A DNA stretch of 18,576 nucleotides from Pseudomonadota bacterium (GCA_023444445.1 JAEXMK010000001.1:1-18576); one strand, 5' to 3'; shown: positions 1 through 8,077, counted from the stretch's first letter. Notes: generated from the letters alone by a model not told the origin. Program-made: numbers and translations.

Positions 1-2
1 AA

Positions 3-170
3 ATGCGTCAGGTTGCAAAGACATCGCGTAACTTCTTCGGTGAAACTTTCGCCGTTCTCGGTGCAGCGCTCTCGGTTTCGGCCGCTGTTCGCGCACATCG
101 CAAGCCCGCCCGTGCCGATCTCGAAGCTCTCGGCATCGACGGCAAAGCTTTCGACAAGGTCCAGCTCTAA
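3..170 (+). CDS. Small hypothetical protein, 55 aa
   Basis: An ATG at position 3 opens a 55-residue frame ending in TAA at 168-170. The product starts MRQVAKTSRNFFGETFAVLG and ends DKVQL. Residues about 15-30 are hydrophobic (AVLGAALSVSAAV) and are followed by a basic stretch (RAHRKPARADL), so a single weak membrane-associated helix is possible. The codon choice (many GCC, CTC and GGC codons) looks like real coding sequence, and a terminator-like hairpin follows 17 bp after the stop, which supports a genuine gene end. The window begins two bases before the ATG, so no ribosome site is visible and the true start may lie upstream. I do not recognise the family and assign no function. Confidence 0.6.
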   Translation: MRQVAKTSRNFFGETFAVLGAALSVSAAVRAHRKPARADLEALGIDGKAFDKVQL

Positions 171-352
171 GCTGCTTATGGTTTATAGCGAGGCGAAATC
201 GCCTCGCTTGTGCTCGGCAGCGTAATCCCCTTGGTTTCGACAGGTGCTGTGTGATGTGAACTGCACCATTGTTGCAGACAAGCGCATGCCTACGGCTACT
301 CAACACGCAGCAGATAGTTTAGGCATCGATGCCATGCTGTTTCAGGCCCGTC
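171..352. other. Intergenic stretch with only a terminator and a short palindrome
   Basis: Between the small gene and the end of the 2H phosphoesterase gene I see the hairpin at 188-207 and a perfect 12-bp palindrome GGCATCGATGCC at 322-333. The palindrome is 20 bp past the stop of the minus-strand gene and has no U-tract, so it is not a convincing terminator. No coding or RNA gene is supported. Confidence 0.4.
188..210 (+). terminator. Rho-independent terminator-like hairpin after the 55-aa gene
   Basis: An 8-bp perfect stem, GCGAGGCG/CGCCTCGC, with the loop AAAT lies at 188-207 and is followed by TTGTGCT. The U-tract is poor, but the position just after the small gene and the GC-rich stem fit a terminator. 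Confidence 0.5.
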
Positions 353-1111
353 TTATCGAGCCGCTATCTTGCGTATTTGCCGCTTCTGCATGCTGAATAT
401 TTTCTCCGGTAGATATAATTGATTCTCGGGCTGCTCGTAGCGCTCCGCTTTCGCCGAAAGTCCGAAGCGTCCGAGAGATTCGTGCCGCGTTTCCCCATTA
501 TGGCTGAAGATGAGTTCGAAACTGCCCGCCAGCCAGCTATAGGGCTTTTCAACAGGCATCGTTTCTATTCTCCCGCAGCCATGGATCGCGGTCAGGTGCG
601 GCGTAAATGGTGACGCAGCGACATAGGGAAGATTTGCCCGCCAGAGGGCGCGCTGGACCATCTTCGCCAAGGCTTTAAGCTCCAGCATCTCCCGGCGGCT
701 GTTTAGCACCAGACAGTTGCGATTGCCGAAAAGCGAACTCCCATCGAACGTGATCGGAACCGGCCGCGCCCTTATCTCCCCCAGTGCCGCTTTCATCCGG
801 TTTACAAGGCCGTGAGGAACGGTGTCGAAACATCCAATACAGAGCAGGGTGATATGCAGAAGCGCCGCCGGATAGGCCTCGCGCTTTGTCCGCCCTGCGG
901 CGTGGCACGATGCATCGGTGAAAATCCTCTCCGCCAACGCTGCTGGCGGTTTCAGCACAATCAAGACCTTGCTGCTGAATCGTGGATTGATCCGGCGCGG
1001 TTTCTCCAGCTCAAACCCTTCAAGGAAGAGCTGCCTTGACCCTCCTTTATCTGTCAACTCCAAACCCACGACGATGCTCCACGGCCTATGCCAAGGCCGC
1101 GATATTATCAT
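353..1111 (-). CDS. 2H phosphoesterase (LigT/ThpR-like RNA 2',3'-cyclic phosphodiesterase family)
   Basis: The 252-residue product carries the two signature HxT motifs of the 2H superfamily: H86-I-T88 in LLHITLLCIG and H172-L-T174 in FTPHLTAIHG. They are 86 residues apart, as in LigT/ThpR proteins. Members open 2',3'-cyclic phosphates or act in tRNA and nucleotide-cyclic-phosphate metabolism in the cytoplasm, but the substrate cannot be read from this sequence. The recognisable fold begins near residue 48 (KVLIVLKPPAALAERIF), so the first 45 residues are extra or the true start is internal. The ATG at 1109-1111 has no Shine-Dalgarno sequence. A strong AAAGGAGG at 1041-1048 has no in-frame ATG, GTG or TTG at a suitable distance behind it. 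The gene stands alone, divergent from the TetR gene. The family is fairly sure; the start is doubtful. Confidence 0.75.
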   Translation of the reverse strand: MIISRPWHRPWSIVVGLELTDKGGSRQLFLEGFELEKPRRINPRFSSKVLIVLKPPAALAERIFTDASCHAAGRTKREAYPAALLHITLLCIGCFDTVPHGLVNRMKAALGEIRARPVPITFDGSSLFGNRNCLVLNSRREMLELKALAKMVQRALWRANLPYVAASPFTPHLTAIHGCGRIETMPVEKPYSWLAGSFELIFSHNGETRHESLGRFGLSAKAERYEQPENQLYLPEKIFSMQKRQIRKIAAR

Positions 1112-1210
1112 CGCCGCGAAAAATTAAAAGAACAAAAATAGAACAAACGACGCAAGTGCCGGGCAATTCAGTTCTGCAGTGTAGAGGGAAATCACCCAAA
1201 ATAACCCCAG

Positions 1211-1239
1211 TTGACACGCTACCTACTAGTTGGTAGGTG
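1211..1239 (+). promoter_or_regulatory. Promoter of the TetR gene, apparently leaderless
   Basis: A perfect -35 hexamer TTGACA at 1211-1216 is followed after 17 bases by TAGGTG at 1234-1239, a weak -10. Transcription would begin near 1246, which is the A of the regulator's ATG, so the mRNA may have little or no leader. The spacer holds the palindromic operator. Confidence 0.5.
1221..1238. promoter_or_regulatory. Palindromic operator in the TetR promoter
   Basis: ACCTACTAGTTGGTAGGT is an 18-bp inverted repeat with perfect 6-bp arms (ACCTAC/GTAGGT) and a partly symmetric centre. It fills the space between the -35 and -10 elements and touches the regulator's start region. TetR-family dimers typically bind such sites, so autorepression is the natural inference. 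Confidence 0.6.
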
Positions 1240-1245
1240 AAGCGC

Positions 1246-1824
1246 ATGAAAATTTCGCAAAGCAAAGCCGATGATATTCTCCAGTGCGCGCGCACGCTGA
1301 TTATAAGAGGTGGCTACAATAGTTTCAGCTATGCCGATATTTCTCATGTGGTGGGTATTCGCAATGCAAGCATTCACCACCATTTTCCCAACAAATCGAA
1401 TCTGGTCCAAAAACTGGTCGCGCAATACAGGCTGGAGGCTGAAGCCGGTATCGCCGAGCTGGAGCGAAACATCTCCGATCCGTTGGAACAGCTTCGCGCC
1501 TATATCGGCTATTGGCAGGGCTGCATCGCCGATGCGACCCATCCCTTCTGCGTCTGTGCGCTGCTTGCCAGCGAAATACCGATTCTCCCTGAAACGGTCG
1601 TTACTGAAATACGCGCACATTTTCGAGATCTCTCGGACTGGCTTACCGCCGTCCTGCAGCGCGGCGTTACTCAGGGGCGTTTCGTACTGACCGGAACAGC
1701 GCGGTCCAATGCTGAAATCTTTATGGCGACAGTGCACGGGGCAATGCTTTCGGCGCGTGCGCACGGCGATCCCGCGACCTTTGGCGCGATAACGCTCCCT
1801 ATGCTGGAGCGCATTACTGCTTGA
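1246..1824 (+). CDS. TetR/AcrR-family transcriptional regulator
   Basis: The 192-residue protein (counting from the ATG at 1246) has a typical N-terminal TetR DNA-binding domain at about residues 8-55. The helix-turn-helix is visible as FSYADISHVVGIRNASIHHHF, followed by PNKSNLVQKLV. The rest is the helical ligand and dimer domain, including the cysteine-bearing segment HPFCVCALL. A GTG nine bases upstream (1237) is in frame but lies inside the operator, so I prefer the ATG. AGGTGAAG just before the ATG is the only ribosome-site candidate, with short spacing. A palindrome between its -35 and -10 suggests self-repression. The next gene on the same strand, a membrane protein 140 bp away, may be its target, but no copy of the operator was seen there. 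The ligand is unknown. Confidence 0.85.
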   Translation: MKISQSKADDILQCARTLIIRGGYNSFSYADISHVVGIRNASIHHHFPNKSNLVQKLVAQYRLEAEAGIAELERNISDPLEQLRAYIGYWQGCIADATHPFCVCALLASEIPILPETVVTEIRAHFRDLSDWLTAVLQRGVTQGRFVLTGTARSNAEIFMATVHGAMLSARAHGDPATFGAITLPMLERITA

Positions 1825-1964
1825 AATTGCGCCTGGTAAAGGGCGTGGACGCATGACCCGAGCGAGGTGCCCACCAATCAACTGACGACGTTATGCGCGT
1901 AGATATGTCGATGACAATCTGCGTCCCGCACCACCCCATCTCTCGGAAGAGAAAGGCAATTCGC

Positions 1965-2453
1965 ATGTTCGGTATTTCTCCGCTCGGCTGGGTCCACACG
2001 CTCGGCAGTCTGCCGGCAATTCCTGTGGCCATCTACATGTTTGCCCGTCACGGTCGAATCGTTCCCCGATCCACGCCGGGTGCAATCTATTTCGTCTCCA
2101 TGCTGATTGGCGCTGCAACGGTCTTCCTCGTGGCGCATCAACCGGTCAGCTACGGCGTTGGCGTCCTGACTATCCTGTTCCTGCTTGCGGGTTATGGAAG
2201 AGAACGCGTCCTCGGTTTAACGCCTATCGCCAGATATATTGAAACCATCTGTCTCAGCATCACTGCGTTTCTGTTGATGGTGCCAACCGTTAGCGAAATT
2301 CTGCGTCGCGTCCCCGATGGTCACCCGATCGTTACGGACCTGAAATCGCCGCTGCTTCTCGGCGCTCAGGCGGGGTTGCTGGCAATCCTCGTAGTCGGCC
2401 TGACCGCCCAGATGATCTATCTCACACGACAAAACAGAAACGCCGCGAACTAG
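1965..2453 (+). CDS. Small multi-pass membrane protein of unknown function, 162 aa
   Basis: The chosen ATG at 1965 is preceded by GAAAGG with an 8-base gap. The frame is open 72 bases further upstream, but that part (MRVDMSMTICVPHH) has no ribosome site. From the chosen start there are four to five hydrophobic segments, at about residues 8-26 (VHTLGSLPAIPVAIYMF), 39-58, 62-78, 88-110 and 127-152. A basic, asparagine-rich tail (TRQNRNAAN) follows. The HTLGSLPAIPVAIYMF segment, with a histidine near the start of a helix, reminds me of DUF2306-type membrane proteins, but that is a weak impression. It lies in tandem behind the TetR gene and converges on guaA, and its last codons are part of the shared hairpin at 2440-2462. 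I assign no function. Confidence 0.7.
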   Translation: MFGISPLGWVHTLGSLPAIPVAIYMFARHGRIVPRSTPGAIYFVSMLIGAATVFLVAHQPVSYGVGVLTILFLLAGYGRERVLGLTPIARYIETICLSITAFLLMVPTVSEILRRVPDGHPIVTDLKSPLLLGAQAGLLAILVVGLTAQMIYLTRQNRNAAN

Positions 2454-2462
2454 TCGCGGCGT
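2440..2462 (-). terminator. guaA terminator overlapping the end of the convergent gene
   Basis: A 9-bp perfect stem, ACGCCGCGA/TCGCGGCGT with a 5-base loop, includes the TAG stop codon of the plus-strand membrane protein. Read on the minus strand it is followed by TTCTGTTTTG, a good U-rich tail, 64 bp past the guaA stop. On the plus strand the tail is only CATCTTTAAG, so it mainly suits guaA but may act in both directions. Confidence 0.7.
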
Positions 2463-2525
2463 CATCTTTAAGACTGCCTTCGATACGGTGGCGTTGCGGC
2501 CAACGTCACGGCGTGGAGTATGATC

Positions 2526-4103
2526 CTATTCCCACTCGATCGTGCCAGGTGGCTTGCTCGTCACGTCATAAACGACGCGGTTAATGCCGCGCACTTCGTT
2601 GATGATGCGGGTCGCCGCGCGGCCGAGGAAGTTCATGTCATAGGGATAGAAATCCGCCGTCATGCCATCCACCGAGGTTACGGCGCGCAGCGCGCAGACG
2701 AAGTCATAGGTGCGGTAATCGCCCATGACGCCCACGGTCTGTACCGGCAGCAGCACGGCAAAGGCCTGCCAGATGGTGTCGTAAAGACCAGCCTTGCGAA
2801 TTTCGTCGAGATAGATCGCATCCGCCTTGCGCAGGATATCGAGCTTCTCGCGGGTAATCGCGCCGGGGCAGCGGATCGCGAGACCCGGACCGGGGAAGGG
2901 ATGGCGGCCGATGAAGCTTTCCGGCAGGCCGAGTTCACGGCCAAGCGCACGCACTTCATCCTTGAAGAGTTCACGCAGCGGCTCGACGAGCTGCATGTTC
3001 ATGCGCTCTGGAAGGCCGCCGACATTGTGGTGGCTCTTGATGGTGACCGAGGGGCCACCGGAGAAGGAAACGCTTTCGATGACGTCAGGATAAAGCGTAC
3101 CCTGCGCCAGGAACTTCGGTGCGCCCTTGCCATCGGCAGCGATCTTGGCCGCTTCGGCCTCGAAGACCTCGATAAACAGACGGCCAATGGTCTTGCGCTT
3201 CACTTCCGGGTCGGAAACGCCCGAGAGTTCACCGAGGAAGAGATCGGCGGCGTCCACGTGCACCAACGGAATATTGTAGTGATCGCGGAACATGCCGACG
3301 ACCTGCTCGCTTTCGCCAAGCCGCATCAGGCCATGGTCGACATAAACGCAGGTCAGCTGGTCACCGATTGCCTCATGAATGAGGATGGCCGCAACCGAGG
3401 AATCGACGCCGCCGGAAAGCGCGCAGAGAACGCGGCCTGTGCCGACCTGATCGCGGATCTTGCGGATCATTTCGGCGCGATAGGCAGCCATCGTCCAGTC
3501 GGATTTGAGCCCGACGATCTTGTGCACGAAATTGGAGAGCAGCTTGCCGCCATCAGGCGTGTGCACCACTTCCGGGTGGAACATCGTGGTGTAGTAGTGG
3601 CGCGCCTCGTCGGCTGCAATGGCGAAAGGTGCGTTCTCGGAGGTTGCGATGACCTCGAAACCTTCCGGCAGCTTCGTGACGCGATCGCCGTGGCTCATCC
3701 AGACGGGATAGCTCTTGCCCTGTTCCCAGAAACCGTCGAACAGCGGGCTCGCCTTCTTGATGTCGATATCGGCCCGGCCGAATTCGGCCGCATGGCCACC
3801 TTCGACCACGCCGCCGAGCTGCGTGCAGAGCGTCTGCTGGCCGTAGCAGATGCCGAGGATCGGAACCTTGCTGTCGAACACCGCCTGCGGTGCGCGCGGG
3901 CTGCCTTCCGCCGTTACCGATGCGGGGCCGCCCGAGAAGATCACGCCCTTGGGCTGAAGCTTCTCGAAAGCCTCTGCGGCATTCTGGAACGGGTGGATTT
4001 CGCAATAGACCCCGGCTTCGCGGATGCGGCGCGCAATCAGCTGCGTCACCTGGCTGCCGAAATCGATGATGAGAATGCTGTCGGGATGGGCTATCTGGGT
4101 CAT
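2526..4103 (-). CDS. guaA: GMP synthase (glutamine-hydrolysing)
   Basis: The 525-residue enzyme converts XMP, ATP and glutamine to GMP, the last step of de novo guanine nucleotide synthesis in the cytoplasm. The class I glutamine amidotransferase domain (about 8-200) shows the nucleophile Cys86 in GICYGQQ and the His176/Glu178 pair in MFHPEVVHT. The ATP-pyrophosphatase domain follows with the P-loop SGGVDSS at 230-236. The C-terminal dimer domain ends in the family's very conserved KPPGTIEWE. Length and domain order are normal. AAAGG lies six bases before the ATG. It is followed at a distance by a good terminator. Upstream, 83 bp separate it from the nucleosidase gene on the same strand, with only a weak hairpin between, so it may have its own promoter or be co-transcribed. 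Confidence 0.98.
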   Translation of the reverse strand: MTQIAHPDSILIIDFGSQVTQLIARRIREAGVYCEIHPFQNAAEAFEKLQPKGVIFSGGPASVTAEGSPRAPQAVFDSKVPILGICYGQQTLCTQLGGVVEGGHAAEFGRADIDIKKASPLFDGFWEQGKSYPVWMSHGDRVTKLPEGFEVIATSENAPFAIAADEARHYYTTMFHPEVVHTPDGGKLLSNFVHKIVGLKSDWTMAAYRAEMIRKIRDQVGTGRVLCALSGGVDSSVAAILIHEAIGDQLTCVYVDHGLMRLGESEQVVGMFRDHYNIPLVHVDAADLFLGELSGVSDPEVKRKTIGRLFIEVFEAEAAKIAADGKGAPKFLAQGTLYPDVIESVSFSGGPSVTIKSHHNVGGLPERMNMQLVEPLRELFKDEVRALGRELGLPESFIGRHPFPGPGLAIRCPGAITREKLDILRKADAIYLDEIRKAGLYDTIWQAFAVLLPVQTVGVMGDYRTYDFVCALRAVTSVDGMTADFYPYDMNFLGRAATRIINEVRGINRVVYDVTSKPPGTIEWE

Positions 4104-4186
4104 GGCGAGCCTTTAAAGAAAAGCGGGGCTTTAGGCAACCCGGAAGCGGGCTTCAAACGGCGGAAATTTGCGAAAATCGCAAGGTT

Positions 4187-4825
4187 TCAAAGGGCAATCA
4201 CATCGTCCTCGATGGCGCGGCAGAGCCGGTCGACGGCGTCTGCCAGCTTTTCGTCGATGATATCAAGATACTCCGTCCAGTCGTCCACATGGTTCACATC
4301 GGCCTTGCCATCGGAAATACCGCGCAGGCCGATGAGCGGCACACCGAAGCGCTGGCAGGCGCGCAAGACCGCAAAGGTCTCCATTTCCACCATATCGGCA
4401 TCGATCAACCCATAAGCTTCTCCGGAAACGACGTTGCCGCCGGTGGAGAGCCTTGCCTCTGCAATATCGGGTATCCGGAGCGGCAGGGCAACTTCGGCGG
4501 GCAGATCGAGAAACGGGGTGCGCCCCTTCTCGAAACCAAAGGCGGACGCATCCATATCGCGATAGGAAACCGAAGCTACTTGGTAGATGCCCGTCTGTTG
4601 CAATGTCCGAGAACCGGCGGAGCCGAGCGAAACGACGAGGTCGGGCAGATGGTCAGCCGCATCGAGACCAGCAAGAATGGCCGTTACCGAAATGGCCGCT
4701 TCTACTGGGCCAACGCCGGTCATCAGGGGCGTAATGCGCGCCTGCAGGTGGGGGCCGTATTCGGCGGAGGCTGCCATGACGAAAAGAATGGATTTATCCG
4801 CAACATGCGAAAGCCGGTAGCTCAT
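4187..4825 (-). CDS. MTA/SAH nucleosidase-family protein (phosphorylase superfamily)
   Basis: The 212-residue protein resembles 5'-methylthioadenosine/S-adenosylhomocysteine nucleosidases, which split off adenine in methionine salvage and SAM by-product removal. Visible landmarks are Glu22 in MAASAEYG, GVGPVEAA at 37-44, VSLGSAGS at 65-72 (usually NxGSAGG), VEMETFAV at 146-153 and the catalytic aspartate Asp172 in GISD. It is somewhat shorter than the E. coli enzyme (about 230 residues), and several motifs are variant, so its substrate could differ (another purine nucleoside or a futalosine-like compound). The start ATG overlaps the stop of the thioesterase gene by four bases (ATGA), implying translational coupling. 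No strong terminator follows before guaA. Confidence 0.85.
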   Translation of the reverse strand: MSYRLSHVADKSILFVMAASAEYGPHLQARITPLMTGVGPVEAAISVTAILAGLDAADHLPDLVVSLGSAGSRTLQQTGIYQVASVSYRDMDASAFGFEKGRTPFLDLPAEVALPLRIPDIAEARLSTGGNVVSGEAYGLIDADMVEMETFAVLRACQRFGVPLIGLRGISDGKADVNHVDDWTEYLDIIDEKLADAVDRLCRAIEDDVIAL

Positions 4826-5274
4826 CCGGTAATATCCTCGCGCCCTTTTACCACCATCATCGTGCCCGTCATGGAGGCGATCAGCTTCGCCGGCCCCCCG
4901 TCCGAAAGCGCATAGGCGCGGCCATCGGCGACGATCAGATTATTGCCGGGCTTGATGATCTCGCCGCGAAACAGGAACCGTTCACCGCGTCCCGGCGACA
5001 TCAAGTTGACCTTGAACTCGATGGTCAAAAGCGATGCTTCCGGCTCGATGATCGTATAGGCGGCATAGGTACAGGCAGTATCCAGACCGGCGGCGATGAC
5101 GCCCGCATGCAATATGCCATGCTGCTGGGTCAGCTTTTCATGGAAGGGAAGCTCGATCTCCACTAGCCGGTGCTCGATGCGGCTTATCTCGGCATTGATG
5201 GCCTGCACCACGCCTTGCCGCGCAAAGCTTCTTTCTATCCGCTGACGAAAATCGCCGGGATCCGTGATCTCCAT
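4822..5274 (-). CDS. PaaI-family hotdog-fold thioesterase
   Basis: The 150-residue protein has the hotdog thioesterase signature QQHGILHAGVIAAGLDTAC at about 50-68, with the HG pair at 52-53 and the acidic active-site residue Asp65 on the central helix. It is followed by strands such as LLTIEFKVNLMSPGRGERFLFRGEII, typical of PaaI-type acyl-CoA thioesterases. These hydrolyse aryl- or acyl-CoA in the cytoplasm; the substrate here is unknown. The gene overlaps the downstream nucleosidase by four bases and begins 78 bp after tspO on the same strand. The start ATG at 5274 has a GCAGGTAGG ribosome-site-like stretch two bases before it. The functional link between a thioesterase and a nucleosidase is unclear. 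Confidence 0.88.
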   Translation of the reverse strand: MEITDPGDFRQRIERSFARQGVVQAINAEISRIEHRLVEIELPFHEKLTQQHGILHAGVIAAGLDTACTYAAYTIIEPEASLLTIEFKVNLMSPGRGERFLFRGEIIKPGNNLIVADGRAYALSDGGPAKLIASMTGTMMVVKGREDITG

Positions 5275-5352
5275 GGCCTACCTGCCTGCTTTAAGTCCCA
5301 TCGCAAACTGACATGGCGCGTGGCGGCAGGCAAGGCAAGGGTGGTTCGGCAA

Positions 5353-5805
5353 TTAGTTCAGCATGGCGATGCTTGCGTTGAGCGCTGTGGCAAAGGCAAC
5401 CCACAGAGCATAGGGCGCGAAGAGCAAGGTGGATGCCCGGTCACGGCTATAGGTCAGAACCATAAAGGCGATGATGCAGATCAGCATGGGAATGATGATG
5501 ATGAGCGCGCCAGCGGGGCTTTGCATGCCGAAAAAGATTGGCGACCACAGGAAGTTCAGCACCATCTGCGTAAACCACAGCCGCATGCGCGTGCCAGTAG
5601 GCCTTCTGATCCAGCTGCGTGCGCCGGCGATGCCGATCAGTACATAAAGCGTTGTCCAGACCGGACCAAAAATCCAGTTCGGTGGATTGAAGAATGGCTT
5701 TTGCAGCGACTGGTACCATTCACCAGGCACATTGTTAACGCCGATGAGAGCGCCGATGGCGACGACGGCGACGATAAAAACAATGTAGACAGTGATGTTT
5801 TTCAT
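5353..5805 (-). CDS. tspO: TspO/MBR-family tryptophan-rich sensory protein
   Basis: The 150-residue protein has five membrane helices and the family's key blocks: WYQSLQKPFFNPP at 30-42, WIFGPVWTTLY at 44-54, NFLWSPIFFG at 84-93 and PYALWVAFATALN at 131-143. TspO proteins bind porphyrins, haem and cholesterol-like ligands. In alphaproteobacteria they modulate photosynthetic or stress gene expression and tetrapyrrole export or breakdown from the outer membrane or envelope. The ATG at 5805 is preceded by GGAGG with a 4-base gap. It begins 51 bp after the DUF1513 gene with no clear terminator between, so it may be the last gene of the iron/haem cluster. Normal length and all expected motifs make the family assignment very safe. 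Confidence 0.95.
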   Translation of the reverse strand: MKNITVYIVFIVAVVAIGALIGVNNVPGEWYQSLQKPFFNPPNWIFGPVWTTLYVLIGIAGARSWIRRPTGTRMRLWFTQMVLNFLWSPIFFGMQSPAGALIIIIPMLICIIAFMVLTYSRDRASTLLFAPYALWVAFATALNASIAMLN

Positions 5806-5856
5806 GACGCCTCCAATGCGCGGTCCGGACTTTTGTTCCCAAGACTTTTCAATATT

Positions 5857-6951
5857 TTAGCCCGCGATGCGCACGATATGCTGATCCCACGCCACGTCGC
5901 TGCGACGGGATTGAAAGAATCCATCATAGGAGGAAACCGCAATACCCTTGGCTGCCGCGGCCACGCCCGCCGCTTCGCGCAAGGTCGTCTCGGAAACGAC
6001 ACGACCGGATTTCGCATCGAGCGTCACGGCGGCGTTGCCGTTGGGCGAGGTCAGGCCTACCAGCCCTTCACGTCGGTTGACCGCGATGGCCCCGACATAA
6101 TTGGCAAGGCGTATCGTCGTTTCTTCCGGCAAATCCACGAAGGTCACATCCTCGCCCCGGGAGAAATGGCCGACAAGCGGCGGAAGATTGTTGCGTGGTC
6201 CCTCATACTGGCATGCAAACCAGACGCGGCCGTCATCGGCGAGATCGACATGGCGGGTGGAAAGCTGTCGCAGCCGATCCGGCATGGCGTGTTTCTGTAT
6301 CAGCTGGCCGGTCGCCGCATCCAGCAGCACAAGCGAGGGCTGCATGTTGTCGATATTGAGTTTTGTGCGCCCGAAATCCGGATGGGTTTCAATGCCGCCA
6401 TTGGCGATTACGATGAGCCGCCCGTCATCGCTCACCGTCATGTCATGTGTGCCGATACCATGCGCGTCATATTCGCCGACGCGGACAAAGCCGTTGCGGG
6501 CGTCATAAAGCCCGATAACGCCGCGATTGCCGTCGAAATCGTTTTCGCTTGCGTAGAGGATTGTGCCGTCGGGTGAGAATTGCCCATGGCCATAAAAATG
6601 GCGGTTCTGCGGCGCGTGCATCACCACAGGCTCCTGACGACGCGCGGGATCGAAGGCCATGAAGAAAGTGCCGGGACGGCGCGCAAAGGCCACTGTGATG
6701 CCCGTCGCATGGCTCGTCGCCATTCCATGGGCGCGGGCGGGAAGCGCAACGCGATCAATGATCTCGCCGCGCTCGCTCACTGTCGCAATACCGTATGATC
6801 CGTCGCGACCGCGGAAGGCGGAGGCAAAGACGGCGTCTGTGCGTTCCAGCGCATGCAGCGACCGTGGGGCGAGAGCGGCAAGGAAGGGAATACCCGCCGC
6901 CTTGATGAAGCTGCGCCGGTCTATCAGCAGCGGTCTGCGATCCGGTGCCAT
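5857..6951 (-). CDS. DUF1513-family Tat-exported beta-propeller-like protein
   Basis: From the ATG at 6951 the protein has 364 residues. It begins with a twin-arginine signal, DRRSFIKAAGIPFLAALAP, so it is exported folded to the periplasm. The body has repeated beta-propeller-like segments (HGQFSPDGTILYASENDFD, HDMTVSDDGRLIVIANGGI, RHVDLADDGRVWFACQYEG), with HGHGQF- and GTHD-like turns typical of DUF1513. The frame stays open 57 bases further upstream, but that part lies inside the preceding gene. The chosen ATG sits 4 bases after its stop (TGAACCGATG), showing tight coupling. DUF1513 proteins are regularly found with imelysins and di-haem oxidoreductases in iron-linked operons. Their biochemical role is not known; a cofactor- or metal-binding assistant is an inference. 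Confidence 0.88.
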   Translation of the reverse strand: MAPDRRPLLIDRRSFIKAAGIPFLAALAPRSLHALERTDAVFASAFRGRDGSYGIATVSERGEIIDRVALPARAHGMATSHATGITVAFARRPGTFFMAFDPARRQEPVVMHAPQNRHFYGHGQFSPDGTILYASENDFDGNRGVIGLYDARNGFVRVGEYDAHGIGTHDMTVSDDGRLIVIANGGIETHPDFGRTKLNIDNMQPSLVLLDAATGQLIQKHAMPDRLRQLSTRHVDLADDGRVWFACQYEGPRNNLPPLVGHFSRGEDVTFVDLPEETTIRLANYVGAIAVNRREGLVGLTSPNGNAAVTLDAKSGRVVSETTLREAAGVAAAAKGIAVSSYDGFFQSRRSDVAWDQHIVRIAG

Positions 6952-6955
6952 CGGT

Positions 6956-8077
6956 TCAATCCCCGTCGGCGAAGGAGAAGCCCGAACTGAGGCCGATCGC
7001 GCCGCCATATTGGTCGTTGAGGCGGTAGATCAGATCTTTGCCGTTGAGCAGCAGATAATCCACCTTCGCGCGCTGTTCGTCCTGATCCAGCGCCTTCTGC
7101 ACATCGGTGTCGATCGTTGCCGCAACGCGGATCATCGATTTGGCGATGAAATCGATGGAGTTGACGATGGAGCGCTGATCGGGCGGTACAAGTTCGACCA
7201 TATCGGCCGTGTGCAGGAGGGTCTGTTCGGCCTTGATGTTGGCGGAAATGCTCTTCCAGGTCAGGCCGGAACGCCAGTAAATGGCGGTGCGGGGAAATCT
7301 CGCCTTGTCCGGTCCCTTGTAGAAGGTCTCGATCCGCTGGTCGCGGATTGCCTCTGCGCCGTGCACGAGGATGCCGAGCAGGGCGACCAGCGCCTCGCGC
7401 TCATCACGAAACACGGGGTTATCCGGTCCCGGCTGTGTCCAGTTTTTCTGCGCACCGTCGGGTGCGTTCCAGCTATCGGAAAGCTCCGTCGCCACGTTGG
7501 CGATGTTACCGGCGATGGCGGCGCCGAAACGGCAGCGAAAATCGCCTTTCTTGTAGCGCAGTTCTTCCGCGCCTGTGCCGTAAAGCACGAACTCCAGCGC
7601 GCCAAGCCCCTGTGCCGCGACGCTCTTGCCTTTCAGGCCGTCTGCGGTGGTAACGCTTTCATCCTTTTCCGAAAGGTAACGCTGCACCTGCTTCAGTCCG
7701 AGACCCTTCTTGTCTGGGTAATAGAGCACGCGTTCGAAACGGTTCTTCTCGATCACCGGGCCGACACGCACGATCTCGATTGTCGACCAGTTCAAGACCG
7801 TTTCAGTAAAAGCCGCCTGCGCTGCTGCCTCCGTCGTTTTGGAGGGTGCTTCGCAGAAGGCCTTCATGCTGCTTTCCAGCGTCTGCGCCGACTGCCGGAA
7901 GTGGTCATAACCGGGGCGGATGAAGCCGTTCACCGCATTTTCCATCACGCCCCGCACCTGCGCGGGGTCAAGCGGCGGCGGCGGCAACAGCTCCACATCC
8001 TGCGCCCTTGCCGGCGGCGTGGTGAGAAGCAGCAGAACGGAGATGACGCCGGAAATTTTTCGCATGGAAATCTTCAT
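6956..8077 (-). CDS. Imelysin-family periplasmic protein, second paralogue (lacks the motif histidine)
   Basis: The 373-residue protein starts at the ATG at 8077, overlapping the di-haem gene's stop by one base (TGATG), with GGAG eight bases before. A Sec signal peptide (MRKISGVISVLLLLTTPPARAQ) exports it to the periplasm. The imelysin (peptidase M75) body includes NAVNGFIRPGYDHF, NWSTIEIVRVGPV and LYYPDKKGLGLKQVQR. The imelysin motif GxHxxE appears here as G157-L-G-A-L-E162, with glycine in place of the histidine, whereas the paralogue two genes upstream keeps it. Imelysins were named as proteases but are now mostly seen as iron- or haem-linked periplasmic binding proteins. Coupling to the genes on both sides argues for one functional unit. 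Confidence 0.88.
   Translation of the reverse strand: MKISMRKISGVISVLLLLTTPPARAQDVELLPPPPLDPAQVRGVMENAVNGFIRPGYDHFRQSAQTLESSMKAFCEAPSKTTEAAAQAAFTETVLNWSTIEIVRVGPVIEKNRFERVLYYPDKKGLGLKQVQRYLSEKDESVTTADGLKGKSVAAQGLGALEFVLYGTGAEELRYKKGDFRCRFGAAIAGNIANVATELSDSWNAPDGAQKNWTQPGPDNPVFRDEREALVALLGILVHGAEAIRDQRIETFYKGPDKARFPRTAIYWRSGLTWKSISANIKAEQTLLHTADMVELVPPDQRSIVNSIDFIAKSMIRVAATIDTDVQKALDQDEQRAKVDYLLLNGKDLIYRLNDQYGGAIGLSSGFSFADGD

Noticed and set aside
322..333. Perfect palindrome GGCATCGATGCC
   Set aside because: Short palindromes of this size are expected by chance and no promoter or gene start is near.
4168..4182. Hairpin TTGCGA-AAA-TCGCAA between the nucleosidase gene and guaA
   Set aside because: Only six pairs and no U-tract; too weak to call a terminator or riboswitch.
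2520..4415. A 631-codon open frame on the plus strand opposite guaA
   Set aside because: It is antisense to guaA, whose motifs are complete; the open frame is a by-product of high-GC codon use and the product has no recognisable domain.
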